From: Paraburkholderia sp. | GTDB taxonomy: Bacteria; Pseudomonadota; Gammaproteobacteria; Burkholderiales; Burkholderiaceae | Length of the DNA stretch: 64,000 nt | NCBI GenBank assembly: GCA_004322045.1 | Contig: SCRN01000018.1 | Coordinates: 62,001 to 126,000, forward strand | Reading direction: 5' to 3' | Shown here: in pieces, positions 38,671-48,170 of the stretch | Layout of the letters: every line of letters starts with the position of its first letter | Position numbering within the stretch: position 1 is the first letter of the stretch | The notes under the pieces: model-generated | Databases searched by the model: none | Seen by the model: only the letters and a program-made list of their open reading frames with translations | What the model was told of the DNA's origin: nothing | Translations under genes and position numbers: made by a program

Positions 38671-41600
38671 TCAGACCAGGACGGCGCGGGATTCGGCGCG
38701 CGTGCGCTGCAGGAGGGCAGGGATCGCATCGTGCGGCATCGGCCGCGCGAAGAAATAGCCCTGCATTTCGTTGCAAGCGCGCTCCTTCAAGAAATCGAGC
38801 TGCGCGGCCGTTTCGACGCCTTCGGCGATCACCTGCAACTGCAGCGAATGGGCGAGCGCGATGATCGCCGACGTAATGGTTTCGTCGTCGCTCGATGCGC
38901 CGATATCGGACACGAACGAGCGGTCGATCTTCAACCGGTCGACGGGGAAGCGCTTCAAGTAACTCAAGCTCGAATAGCCGGTGCCGAAATCGTCGATGGC
39001 AAGGCCGATCCCCAACGCGTGCAGCTCGCTGAGCATCGTCACGGCCTCTTCCGCATTGCGCATGATCGTGCTCTCGGTCAGTTCGAGTTCGAGGTACTGC
39101 GGGTCGAGGCCGGTTTCTTCGAGGACCGCCGTGACGAGTTTGGCGATGTCGCGCTGCTGAAATTGCCGCGCCGACAAATTCACCGACACCCGAGCAGGGG
39201 GCAAACCGTCGTCCTGCCAGGCCTTGTTCTGCCGGCACGCCTCGCGCAGCACCCATTCGGACAGCGGGCCGATGAGGCCGCTCTCTTCGGCCACGGGAAT
39301 GAATGCCGAGGGCGGCACCAGCCCCACTTCGGGGTCGTGCCAGCGCACGAGCGCTTCCATGCCCACGATTTGCCCTGTTTCGATGTCGACTTGCGGCTGG
39401 TAGTGCAACAAGAACTCGCCGTCGCGCAGCGCACGCCGCAGCCGCCGCTCGAGATTGAGCCGCGCGCCCACGCTGGTGTTCATTTCCGGCTGGTAGAACT
39501 GGAACGTGTTGCGCCCCATGTCCTTCGCGCGGTACATCGCGAGATCGGATTTCTTCAGCAGGGTTTCGACGTCCTCGCCATCCTGCGGGTACAGGCTCGC
39601 GCCCATGCTGCAGCCGACGTATAACTCCGTGCCGTCGAGCCAGACCGGCTCGGAGATCGTCGCGCGCACGCGCTCCATCCATCCGATCAGCGTCCGTTCG
39701 TCGACGGCATCCGTCAGCACGATCACGAACTCGTCGCCGCCGTGGCGCGCGACCGTATCGCTGGGCCGCGCGCTGCGCGCGAGCCGCTCGCCGACGACGC
39801 CGAGCAGCCGGTCGCCGACGCTATGGCCAAGACTGTCGTTGACGTTCTTGAAGCCGTCCAGATCGATGAAGACAACGGCGAGCGGTTTGCCGCGCGCGAT
39901 GGCGTGATCGAGCCGCTCGCGTAGCAGATTGCGGTTCGGCAAGCGTGTGAGGCTATCGTAGTTCGCTTGGTATTCGAGCTGCTCCTGATAGCGGATGAGG
40001 TCGGTGACGTCGTTGATCACGCCGATATGGTGCGTCGTGTTTCCGTCAGCGTCGGGCACCGGCGCGATGAACAGTTGATTCCAGAACAGCGCGCCGTCTT
40101 TACGATAATTGCGCAGCACGGCGCTGACTTCCTTGTTCGCGGCCAGGCCTTCGCGAATGGCGACGAGCCCTTCCTGGTCGCGGTCGTCGCGCTGCAGGAA
40201 ACGGCAATCCTGCCCGATCACCTCTGCGGGATCATAGCCGGTGATGCGCTTGAATGCCGGATTGGCATATTCGACGACATGGCCGCTTTCGGCAGCGGCC
40301 GTGATCAGAATCGCGTTCACGCTTGCATCGAGCGCACGGCTTTGCAGGCGCAGCGCCAAGTCGGAGCGCTTGCGATCGGTCACGTCGGTATAGGAGCCGA
40401 GCACGCCGATGACCGTGCCGTCCCCATTGGTCAGCGGAAGCTTGCTCGTGATGCCTGCGCGATGCACGCCGCCGATGAGCACCTCGAACTCGTGGTTCAT
40501 CTTGGGCACGCCAGTCGCGATGACTTCCTCATCGGCCCTGCGCAACTCGTCGGCCAACTCGCCCCAAGGCATGTCACGGTCGGTTTTGCCGATCACTTGC
40601 TCGGTGTAAGCCAAGCCGGCGTCGCGCGCGAACGCCATATTGCAGCCGAGGTAGCGTGAGTCACGGTCTTTCCAGAAGATGCGCTGCGGAATGTTGTCGA
40701 TGACCGTTTCGAGCATCTGGTTCGACCGCTGAGCCTCGGCCTCCGCCTTGATCTGCTCGGTGACGTCGTCGGCCAACACGAACGTCGCCGGGCGGCCCAT
40801 GAACGTCAATGCGTGATTCGTGATGTCGGCGCTCAATTGCGTGCCGTCGCTGCGCCGGTGCCGCCATACGCCGGCCGCCACGCGGCCGCGCCGAGGCGAC
40901 GCCTGCTCGCGCGCGAGATGCGATTCGAGCCGCGCGAGTTCGTCGGGCGCGGACAACTGGCGAATCGTCATACCTAGAAATTCGCTTTCGCTGTAGCCGT
41001 ACTGCTCGACCGCCGCGGCGTTGACAGCGAGGAAGCCCAGCGTTTCGCGGTCGTACACCCACATCGGCACCGGATGAGCGTCGAACAACTCACGAAAGCG
41101 CTCGTCGCTGCGGCGCATGGCGCGCGCCACGCGAAACTTCGTGCGCGCGGCGCTCTCCCTGACGCCGAACGTGTAGATGAGCATGCCGCAGCCGGCCGCC
41201 ATCGTCACGATGAGTAGCAGCGTGGTAAGCCGCGTCGAATGGGCGGAAGCGGCGAGCGATGACTTGAGCGCCGCGTCTTGATGCCGGCGCAGCTTGGCGA
41301 GCGCTGCATCCACGAGATCGAGCGTCGCACCGGCACGCACGTAGGCGGGCGCCGCCCAAGCGCGCGAATCGGCGGCGGCAGGGCTTTGGCTCGCGCCTAT
41401 GGTGTACTGAGCCGCCCGCGCGAACGCCGCCCGGGTCTCGCGCTCCGCACCGTCCGCGAGGTCGAATAACGCCTGCAGATCGCCGCGCACGACCGCGTCG
41501 TCGGCCAGCGCCGTCCGCAATTGCGCCTTGTCGCGCTCGAGCGTCGCCTCGCGCTCTCGCTCGAGGGCATCGCCGATCGGCGCACCGGACTGCGCGAAAC

Positions 41601-41799
41601 GGCCGAGCGCCGCCAGCCCGGCGCCGAGCGCCGCGCGATAGTCGTCGAGCTCGTGCGTGACGCTCAGCGAGCGCATCGTGCGCTGGTCGGTGGCGCGCTC
41701 GCTGCGAATCTGCCCGTAGGCCACGAACGCATTTGCGCCGATCGCAGCCGCGGCGACCGCGACGTTGATCAGCAGCCGTTTCGATACAAAGGAACTCAT
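38671..41799 (-). CDS. membrane-bound PAS/LOV-GGDEF-EAL c-di-GMP enzyme
   Basis: 1042 aa from ATG 41799. A membrane helix (residues 9-29), a helical periplasmic sensor (30-190) and a second helix (190-210) are followed by three PAS domains (about 232-350, 365-480, 485-605), GGDEF (612-775) and EAL (785-1035). The cyclase site GGDEF (687-691) and the inhibitory RxxD site (RPSD, 678-681) are intact. The EAL site also looks intact: EAL 815-817, LTEST, DDFGTGYSSL, IAEGVET. Both synthesis and breakdown of c-di-GMP are therefore possible. The third PAS has GQDCRFLQ (Cys532) with NYRKDGALFWN, the LOV photoreceptor pattern, with Asp where Asn is usual before the Cys. A flavin-binding, light-sensing role is inferred. 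It is monocistronic between yciA and a nitrate-reductase-associated gene. Confidence 0.93.
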   Translation of the reverse strand: MSSFVSKRLLINVAVAAAAIGANAFVAYGQIRSERATDQRTMRSLSVTHELDDYRAALGAGLAALGRFAQSGAPIGDALEREREATLERDKAQLRTALADDAVVRGDLQALFDLADGAERETRAAFARAAQYTIGASQSPAAADSRAWAAPAYVRAGATLDLVDAALAKLRRHQDAALKSSLAASAHSTRLTTLLLIVTMAAGCGMLIYTFGVRESAARTKFRVARAMRRSDERFRELFDAHPVPMWVYDRETLGFLAVNAAAVEQYGYSESEFLGMTIRQLSAPDELARLESHLAREQASPRRGRVAAGVWRHRRSDGTQLSADITNHALTFMGRPATFVLADDVTEQIKAEAEAQRSNQMLETVIDNIPQRIFWKDRDSRYLGCNMAFARDAGLAYTEQVIGKTDRDMPWGELADELRRADEEVIATGVPKMNHEFEVLIGGVHRAGITSKLPLTNGDGTVIGVLGSYTDVTDRKRSDLALRLQSRALDASVNAILITAAAESGHVVEYANPAFKRITGYDPAEVIGQDCRFLQRDDRDQEGLVAIREGLAANKEVSAVLRNYRKDGALFWNQLFIAPVPDADGNTTHHIGVINDVTDLIRYQEQLEYQANYDSLTRLPNRNLLRERLDHAIARGKPLAVVFIDLDGFKNVNDSLGHSVGDRLLGVVGERLARSARPSDTVARHGGDEFVIVLTDAVDERTLIGWMERVRATISEPVWLDGTELYVGCSMGASLYPQDGEDVETLLKKSDLAMYRAKDMGRNTFQFYQPEMNTSVGARLNLERRLRRALRDGEFLLHYQPQVDIETGQIVGMEALVRWHDPEVGLVPPSAFIPVAEESGLIGPLSEWVLREACRQNKAWQDDGLPPARVSVNLSARQFQQRDIAKLVTAVLEETGLDPQYLELELTESTIMRNAEEAVTMLSELHALGIGLAIDDFGTGYSSLSYLKRFPVDRLKIDRSFVSDIGASSDDETITSAIIALAHSLQLQVIAEGVETAAQLDFLKERACNEMQGYFFARPMPHDAIPALLQRTRAESRAVLV

Positions 41800-42070
41800 G
41801 GATTCCGAACGCCGGTCGTATCGAGCGCCTTGCCTTGATGCTAAATACCGGCGGCAAGCGCTCAGGGAGGGGCGGCGCGGCTGGGTAGCCTCCAACACTG
41901 CGAACCTGCTCGGCCCTTCGATGTGCAACCGATGCGGGCCTTTGCGCGCCAACTTATGGATAACGGCAGGGTTGAGCGGCGGGTTGAGGGTCGTCGCAGA
42001 AAAAATGTCGTTCGTCGCCTACAAATCGCTTCGACGCCCGGCAGTGGTGGCGGCACGGCGCGCCGTGCGC

Positions 42071-42547
42071 TTATTCCATCAGACCGAACTCGCGCATGGC
42101 CGGCACGAAATCGTGGCTCGGTTCGCTTTTTCGCGTCAGTTTCATCAGAACATAGCGTTTGAACGGATCAAGCCGCGCCCAACGCTCGACGGTCGGGGCC
42201 GGAGCGCCGACAATACGGCTGTGCTGCACGAGACCATCGGGAATCGCATCGGCGTGGCGCCAGGCCGGCTCCGCCTCCGGCGTGAACCAGTCGGGCTCGA
42301 TGTTGGCATGGGTACGCATCATCTCGAACAAGGCGTGATCGAAGTTCGGCTCGATCACCGCGTCCTCGGCGACGGGAAAGCGGGCTAGCAAGGTGCGATC
42401 GGCATGTGGCAGCAGTTGCCACTGCGCGAGCGATATCCGAAGGCCGAAGCGGTCAAGGTTAAAACGCACGGACATCGGCATGTACGTGAGATCCTCCGAC
42501 GATACGAGCTCGAAATCGAACAGCAGCGGCGTTTCATGCAATCCCAT
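42071..42547 (-). CDS. nitrate reductase-associated protein family
   Basis: 158 aa. The block TYMPMSVRFNLDRFGLRISLAQWQLLP is the hallmark of the small family found next to assimilatory nitrate reductase genes in cyanobacteria and proteobacteria. The rest is helical and ends KLTRKSEPSHDFVPAMREFG. It has no signal peptide or cofactor motif, and its mechanism is not known. It is divergent from fdhD, which sulfurates the molybdenum cofactor of formate dehydrogenase, so a role around molybdoenzymes is reasonable. No nitrate reductase gene lies in the window. Confidence 0.8.
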   Translation of the reverse strand: MGLHETPLLFDFELVSSEDLTYMPMSVRFNLDRFGLRISLAQWQLLPHADRTLLARFPVAEDAVIEPNFDHALFEMMRTHANIEPDWFTPEAEPAWRHADAIPDGLVQHSRIVGAPAPTVERWARLDPFKRYVLMKLTRKSEPSHDFVPAMREFGLME

Positions 42548-42645
42548 GGCAGTGTCCTTTGCGCGCTTGCGCCGGGTGATGCGGGCGCGCGGCGCCCGCT
42601 TCGGGTATTTTAGAAGGTCTGTACGAGACTGACCGAGGAACGACC

Positions 42646-43476
42646 TTGAACCACCCGTTGGAGAGCGCCGAGGAATGCGGCGTCATCGAGCAAGAAGTGC
42701 GCAGGCATCGTGACGGCCTCGTCGAGGCCGCACACGACTACGTCGGCCAGGAATGGCCCGTCGCGCTCGTTTTCAACGGTATCTCGCACGCTGTGATGAT
42801 GTGCACGCCGCGCGATCTGGAAGCATTTGCCGCCGGTTTTGCGGTCTCGGAAGGCATCGTCGAGCGCGCCGGCGACATTCGCGATATCGAGGTCACGTTC
42901 CACCGCGAAGGCGTAGCGATGCCGTATGCGCAAGTCGAGTTGACGATCGCGCAGCAGGCGTTCGCCGCGCTGAAAGCGCGCCGGCGGGCGCTGGCCGGCC
43001 GCACCGGCTGCGGCGTATGCGGCATCGAAAGCATCGAATTGCTCGATCTGGCTCCCGAGCGCGTGCCCGATACCGGTTTTCTCTCGAGGCTCGCGCCCGG
43101 CGCGATTGCGCGCGCGGCGAGCGAACTGCCGCTGCGCCAAACCCTCACGGACATGACGGGCGGCCTGCATGCCGCCGCCTGGTGCGACCCCAGCGGTGCG
43201 ATCGCTTTCGCGTTCGAGGATGTCGGGCGCCATAATGCGCTCGACAAGCTGATCGGCCGCCTCGTGCGAGATCGGCTCGATGCGACGAACGGCTTCGTGT
43301 TTCTATCGAGCCGCGCGAGCTACGAGCTCGTGCGCAAGGTGGCGCGCGTCGGCATCCCGATGCTGGCGACGATATCGGCGCCGTCCTCGCTTGCGATCGC
43401 ACTCGCGCGACAGGCGGGAATTCGGCTCGTCAGCTTTTGCAGAGCGTCGAGCTACGTCGAGTACGACGCTTCGTAG
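42646..43476 (+). CDS. fdhD: formate dehydrogenase accessory sulfurtransferase FdhD
   Basis: 276 aa. FdhD moves sulfur from IscS to the molybdenum cofactor of formate dehydrogenase. The CxxC motif is present at Cys122 and Cys125 (RTGCGVCGIESI), with MMCTPRDLEAFAAGFAVSEGI before it and FAFEDVGRHNALDKLIG and FLSSRASYELV after it. The start codon is TTG at 42646, supported by GAGGAA 5 nt upstream. TATTTT at 42606-42611 may be its -10. The formate dehydrogenase it serves is outside the window. Confidence 0.95.
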   Translation: MNHPLESAEECGVIEQEVRRHRDGLVEAAHDYVGQEWPVALVFNGISHAVMMCTPRDLEAFAAGFAVSEGIVERAGDIRDIEVTFHREGVAMPYAQVELTIAQQAFAALKARRRALAGRTGCGVCGIESIELLDLAPERVPDTGFLSRLAPGAIARAASELPLRQTLTDMTGGLHAAAWCDPSGAIAFAFEDVGRHNALDKLIGRLVRDRLDATNGFVFLSSRASYELVRKVARVGIPMLATISAPSSLAIALARQAGIRLVSFCRASSYVEYDAS

Positions 43477-43527
43477 GGCTGGCGCGCGCCTTCGGAGCGT
43501 CAGCAATGTCGATGCGTCACGGCACGC

Positions 43528-44295
43528 CTAATCGAACTGCCGGAAATCCGGCTTGCGCTTCTGAAAGAACGCCATCATGGCTTCGCGCGCCTCGGGCGCG
43601 AGCAGCATCTTGCCGAAGTGCACGACCTCTTCCTTCATGCGCTCGGCTATCTCCTGCCCCTGTGCGCGCTTCATCAGCATCTTCGTCACACGTAGCGACG
43701 ATGCCGGCAATGCGGCAAGCTTGACCGCTTGCGCACGGGCGAACGCATCGACTTCGCCAGCCGGCAGCAAGCGATTGACGATGCCCATGCGATGCGCTTC
43801 CTGCGCATCGAACGCTTCACCGAGCAACAGCTTTTCCGCGGCCAGCGGGTAACCGGCGATGCGCGGCAGGAGCAGGCTCGACGCCGCTTCCGGGCACAGC
43901 CCCAACTGCGCAAACGGTAACGAGAACGTTGCGGAATCGGCCGCATACACGAGATCGCAATGGAGCAGCAAGGTCGTGCCGATGCCCACTGCCACGCCGG
44001 CAACCGACGCGACGATCGGCTTCTCCGCGCCGCTGATGCGCCGCAAAAATTGCAATACGGGCGCATCTTCGCTGCCGGGCGGCGATTTCATGAAGTCTTC
44101 AAGATCGTTGCCCGCGCTGAACGCGCCCTCGCCCCCGCGGATCAAAATCGCACGCACCGCCGCGTCTTCTTGCGCATCGGCCAGCGCGTCGGCCATGCTC
44201 TGGTACATGGCCGACGTAATCGCATTCTTCTTTTCCGGCCGGTTCAAAGCGATCGTCAGCACGCCCTCGGCACTGCGATCAATCACAATGTCCAT
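43528..44295 (-). CDS. enoyl-CoA hydratase/isomerase family protein
   Basis: 255 aa with the crotonase fold: ALNRPEKKNAITSAMY, oxyanion-hole GEGAFSAGNDLEDF, and SVAGVAVGIGTTLLLHCDLVYAAD. The active-site segment is QLGLCPEAASSLLLPR, a PEA form closer to enoyl-CoA isomerases and PaaG-like members than to classic hydratases. It is the last gene of the TetR-led fatty-acid operon and may handle double-bond isomerisation, since the fused protein at 45600-48038 already has a hydratase domain. Confidence 0.9.
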   Translation of the reverse strand: MDIVIDRSAEGVLTIALNRPEKKNAITSAMYQSMADALADAQEDAAVRAILIRGGEGAFSAGNDLEDFMKSPPGSEDAPVLQFLRRISGAEKPIVASVAGVAVGIGTTLLLHCDLVYAADSATFSLPFAQLGLCPEAASSLLLPRIAGYPLAAEKLLLGEAFDAQEAHRMGIVNRLLPAGEVDAFARAQAVKLAALPASSLRVTKMLMKRAQGQEIAERMKEEVVHFGKMLLAPEAREAMMAFFQKRKPDFRQFD

Positions 44296-44382
44296 CGTCT
44301 CTCTCCATAAAAAACGGCTCGCGGCCCCGAAGCATCGACGCTCCGAAGCGCACGAACCGTCATGACCGGGTCGCGGTGTCGA

Positions 44383-45582
44383 TCAGAGCCGCTCGATGAT
44401 GCCCGCGGCGCCCATGCCGGTGCCGACGCACATCGTCACCATGCCGTACTTCAAGTTGCGGCGGCGCAGCCCGTGCACGACCGTCGCAGCGCGAATCGCA
44501 CCCGTCGCGCCGAGCGGATGGCCTAGCGCAATGGCACCGCCAAGCGGATTGACCTTCGCCGGGTCGAGGCCGAGATCGCGCATCACCGCCAGAGACTGTG
44601 CGGCGAACGCTTCGTTGAGTTCGATCCAGTCCAGGTCGTCCTGCGTCAGGCCCGCGGCCTTCAATGCGGCCGGGATCGCTTCCTTCGGCCCGATGCCCAT
44701 TACTTCGGGCGGCACCCCGCGCACGGCGAAACTCACGAAGCGCGCGAGCGGCGTCAGGTTGAATTGCTTCAGGATCTTTTCGGATACGACGATGAGCGCG
44801 CCCGCGCCGTCCGACGTTTGCGAGCTATTGCCCGCCGTGACCGAACCCTTGTTCGCGAACACCGCACGCAGCTTCGCCAACCCTTCGAGCGTCGTATCGG
44901 GACGCGGGCCTTCGTCGAGCGCGACCTCGCGCGTCTTCGTCTTCACTTCGCCCGTCGCCAAGTCGGGCACGCGCTCGACGATCGCGTACGGGGCGATCTC
45001 GTCCCTGAACTCGCCCGCCTGCTGCCCTGCAATCGCTTTCCGGTGCGATTCGAGCGAGAAGCGATCCTGATCTTCGCGGCTCACCTTCCAGCGCTCGGCC
45101 ACGCGCTCGGCCGTCAGGCCCATGCCGTAGGCGATGCCGATGTTCTCGTTCGTATCGAAGATATGCGGCGACATCGACGGCGTATTGCCCATCATGGGCA
45201 CCATGCTCATCGATTCGCAGCCGCCTGCGATCATCGCCTCGGCCTCGCCGACGCGAATGCGATCGGCCGCCATCGCCAGCGCCGTCACGCCCGAGGCGCA
45301 AAAGCGATTGACCGTAACGCCGCCCACCGACTGCGGCAAACCAGCGAGCAATGCGCCGATCCGCGCGACGTTGAGCCCTTGCTCGGCTTCCGGAATCGCA
45401 CAGCCGACGATGGCGTCTTCGATCACCTTCGTATCGAGTCCGGGCACTTGCGCAACGGCCGACTTGATTGCGTGGACGAGCAGCTCGTCCGGTCGCGTGT
45501 TCTTGAACGCGCCGCGCGGCGCCTTGCCGATCGGAGTGCGGCTAGCGGCGACGATGTATGCGTCTTGCACTTGTTTGCTCAT
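44383..45582 (-). CDS. acetyl-CoA C-acyltransferase (thiolase, FadA-like)
   Basis: 399 aa. It cleaves 3-ketoacyl-CoA to acetyl-CoA in the last step of beta-oxidation. The acylated Cys is Cys95 (NRFCASGVTAL), the His is in ALGHPLGATGA and the second Cys in MVTMCVGTGMGAAG. The substrate loop keeps ELNEAFAAQ. GGAG lies 7 nt before the ATG at 45582. It starts 17 nt after the stop of the FadB-like gene, so the two products probably form one complex. Confidence 0.94.
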   Translation of the reverse strand: MSKQVQDAYIVAASRTPIGKAPRGAFKNTRPDELLVHAIKSAVAQVPGLDTKVIEDAIVGCAIPEAEQGLNVARIGALLAGLPQSVGGVTVNRFCASGVTALAMAADRIRVGEAEAMIAGGCESMSMVPMMGNTPSMSPHIFDTNENIGIAYGMGLTAERVAERWKVSREDQDRFSLESHRKAIAGQQAGEFRDEIAPYAIVERVPDLATGEVKTKTREVALDEGPRPDTTLEGLAKLRAVFANKGSVTAGNSSQTSDGAGALIVVSEKILKQFNLTPLARFVSFAVRGVPPEVMGIGPKEAIPAALKAAGLTQDDLDWIELNEAFAAQSLAVMRDLGLDPAKVNPLGGAIALGHPLGATGAIRAATVVHGLRRRNLKYGMVTMCVGTGMGAAGIIERL

Positions 45583-45599
45583 TTGCAGCTCCTGCCGAA

Positions 45600-48038
45600 T
45601 TAGTTGCGCACCGGCTTGCCGGTCTGCAGCATGCCCATGATTCGCTCTTGCGTCTTTTGCGTGCCGAGCAGATCGACGAAGGCGCGACGCTCGAGCGCGA
45701 GCAGCCATTCTTCGTCGACGAGACTGCCCGCTTCCACGTCGCCACCGCACACGGCTTCGGCGATACGCGAGGCGATCAGGAAGTCGTGGGCGCTGATGAA
45801 GTTGCCGTCACGCATGTTCACGAGTTGCGCTTTGATCGTCGAGATTGCCGAGCGCCCTGCCACGGGAATCTGCTTGGCCGGCAACGGCGGACGGTAGCCC
45901 GCTGCCGCCAGCGCGCGCGCTTCCTTCTTCGCCGTATCGAGCAATTCGAAGACGTTGAAGACGATCGTGTCCGACGGCTTCAAATAGCCCATCGCGCGCG
46001 CTTCCAGCGCCGAGCCTGAAACCTTGGCCATCGCCGCGTTTTCGAACGACTTCGATAAGAACTTGAGCAATTCGCCGTTCGATGCGCCGGCGCTGGTTGC
46101 CGCATCGGCGGCGCGCAGCGCAGCTTCTTTCAAGCCGCCGCCCGCGGGCACGAGACCGACGCCGACCTCGACGAGCCCGATGTAGCTTTCGATGTGAGCG
46201 ACGCGCTTGGCGCTATGGAGCATCAACTCGCAGCCGCCGCCGAGCGCGATGCCCGACACCGCCGCAACGACGGGCACGTTCGCATACTTCACGCGCAGCA
46301 TGCCTTGTTGAAATTTCTTGACGAACGGCTCGATGCCCTTGGCGCCGCCCATCATGAACGCGGGCATCGCCTCTTCCAAATTCGCGCCGGCGGAGAACGG
46401 GCCGCCCGGCGTGCCGAGCTTGAGCGATGTCGGCTGCCACACGACCACACCCTTGTACGATTGCTCCGCGAGCTCGATCGCTTGCGCGAGGCCGTCGAGC
46501 ACGCCCGGGCCGATCGTGTTCATCTTCGTCTTGAACGAGACGATGACCACATCGTCTTCACCGGCGCGGTCATCGACCCACGCGCGGACCGAGTCGTTCT
46601 CGAACAGCGTCTTGCCGTAGTGCTTCGGATCGACACCCGTCTCGCCTACGAGCGGCGCGCGGAACACTTGCTTGCCGTAGACGGGCAGCGTCGAACGCGG
46701 CTCGAACTTGTTCGATACCGGCGACCACGAGCCTTCGGCCGTATGCACGCCGCCTCGTTCTGCGACCGCGCTCTCGAATACCCACGCGGGCAGCGGCGCG
46801 TTGGCGAGCGCCTTGCCCGCCGCGATGTCCTCTTGCACCCACTGCGCCACTTGCTTCCACCCCGCGGCTTGCCAGCCTTCGAACGGGCCTTCGTTCCAGC
46901 CGAAGCCCCAGCGGATCGCGAGATCGACGTCGCGCGCGTTATCGGCGATCGACGCCAAATGCACGGCGATGTAGTGGAACACGTCGCGGAAAATCGACCA
47001 CAAGAATTGCGCTTGCGGGTGCTCCGATTCGCGCAGCAGCTTCAGGCGCTCGGCCGGCGGACGCTTCAGAATCCGACCGACGAGTTCGTCGGCCTTCGCG
47101 CCGCCTTCGACGTATTCGCCCGTCTTCGCGTCGAGCACTTTGATCGCCTTGCCTTCCTTCTTATAGAAGCCGGCGCCGCTCTTCTGACCGAGCGCGCCCT
47201 TGGCGACGAGCGCGGCCAGCACGGCCGGCGTCTCGTAGACGGGCAAGAAAGGATCGTCGGGCAGATTGTCCTGCATCGTCTTGATGACGTGGGCCATCGT
47301 ATCGAGGCCGACGACATCGGCCGTCCGGAACGTGGCCGACTTGGCCCGGCCCAGACGCGAGCCCGTCAGGTCGTCGACTTCGTCGAAGCGCAGACCGAAC
47401 TTGGCCGCTTCCGCGACGACCGCGAGAATCGAAAACACGCCGACGCGGTTAGCGATGAAATTGGGCGTATCCTTGGCGCGCACGACGCCCTTGCCCACGA
47501 CGCTCGTCAAGAACGATTCGAGATCGTCGAGGATTTGCGCCCGCGTATGCGAGGTCGGGATCAGTTCTACCAGATGCATGTAGCGCGGCGGGTTGAAGAA
47601 GTGCACGCCGCAAAAGCGCGACTTCAACTCGTCGGAGAATCCTTCGGACAGCTTCGTGATCGACAAGCCCGACGTGTTGCTGGCGAAGATCGCATGCGGC
47701 GCGAGATGCGGCGCGACCTTCTTGTACAGATCATGCTTCCAATCCATGCGCTCGGCGATCGCTTCGATGACGAGATCGCACTCGGCGAGCTTGGCGATGT
47801 CGTCCTCGTAGTTCGCGGGCTCGACATACCGGGCGTCGTCCTTCACGCCGAACGGCGCGGGGGACAGCTTCTTCAGGTTCTCGATCGCCTTCAACGCGAT
47901 CGCATTCTTCGGGCCTTCCTTGGCCGGAAGATCGAACAGCAGCACCGGCACCTTGGCGTTGATCAGGTGCGCGGCGATCTGCGCGCCCATCACGCCGGCG
48001 CCGAGCACGGCCACCTTGCGAATGATCAGATTGCTCAC
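45600..48038 (-). CDS. fused 3-hydroxyacyl-CoA dehydrogenase / enoyl-CoA hydratase
   Basis: 812 aa. It does the hydration and NAD-linked oxidation steps of beta-oxidation. The dehydrogenase comes first: NAD site VAVLGAGVMGAQIAAHL at residue 8, catalytic His in FFNPPRYMHLVELI, C-terminal dehydrogenase domain with VGVFSILAVVAEAAKFGL. A crotonase domain follows from about residue 470 (FSAGANLEEAM, VSGIALGGGCELMLHSAKRV). This order is that of B. subtilis FadN, the reverse of E. coli FadB. It is the third gene of the operon after tetR and the acyl-CoA dehydrogenase. Confidence 0.93.
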   Translation of the reverse strand: MSNLIIRKVAVLGAGVMGAQIAAHLINAKVPVLLFDLPAKEGPKNAIALKAIENLKKLSPAPFGVKDDARYVEPANYEDDIAKLAECDLVIEAIAERMDWKHDLYKKVAPHLAPHAIFASNTSGLSITKLSEGFSDELKSRFCGVHFFNPPRYMHLVELIPTSHTRAQILDDLESFLTSVVGKGVVRAKDTPNFIANRVGVFSILAVVAEAAKFGLRFDEVDDLTGSRLGRAKSATFRTADVVGLDTMAHVIKTMQDNLPDDPFLPVYETPAVLAALVAKGALGQKSGAGFYKKEGKAIKVLDAKTGEYVEGGAKADELVGRILKRPPAERLKLLRESEHPQAQFLWSIFRDVFHYIAVHLASIADNARDVDLAIRWGFGWNEGPFEGWQAAGWKQVAQWVQEDIAAGKALANAPLPAWVFESAVAERGGVHTAEGSWSPVSNKFEPRSTLPVYGKQVFRAPLVGETGVDPKHYGKTLFENDSVRAWVDDRAGEDDVVIVSFKTKMNTIGPGVLDGLAQAIELAEQSYKGVVVWQPTSLKLGTPGGPFSAGANLEEAMPAFMMGGAKGIEPFVKKFQQGMLRVKYANVPVVAAVSGIALGGGCELMLHSAKRVAHIESYIGLVEVGVGLVPAGGGLKEAALRAADAATSAGASNGELLKFLSKSFENAAMAKVSGSALEARAMGYLKPSDTIVFNVFELLDTAKKEARALAAAGYRPPLPAKQIPVAGRSAISTIKAQLVNMRDGNFISAHDFLIASRIAEAVCGGDVEAGSLVDEEWLLALERRAFVDLLGTQKTQERIMGMLQTGKPVRN

Positions 48039-48170
48039 GTCTATCCTCCTTCGGAGTCATGCATGTTCGCAGGCTCGGTGCGCGCTTCGCACGGCGCCGA
48101 GCCGCGGTAAACCCGGTTGAGCGTGGCGCGCCGTCTCGTGCGCGCCGCGCGGCTTTGCATTGCGTAGAAC

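Noticed and set aside
46194-48110. 638-codon open frame antisense to the FadN-like gene
   Set aside because: Arg/Asp/His-rich translation with no domain; long antisense frames are expected opposite high-GC3 genes.
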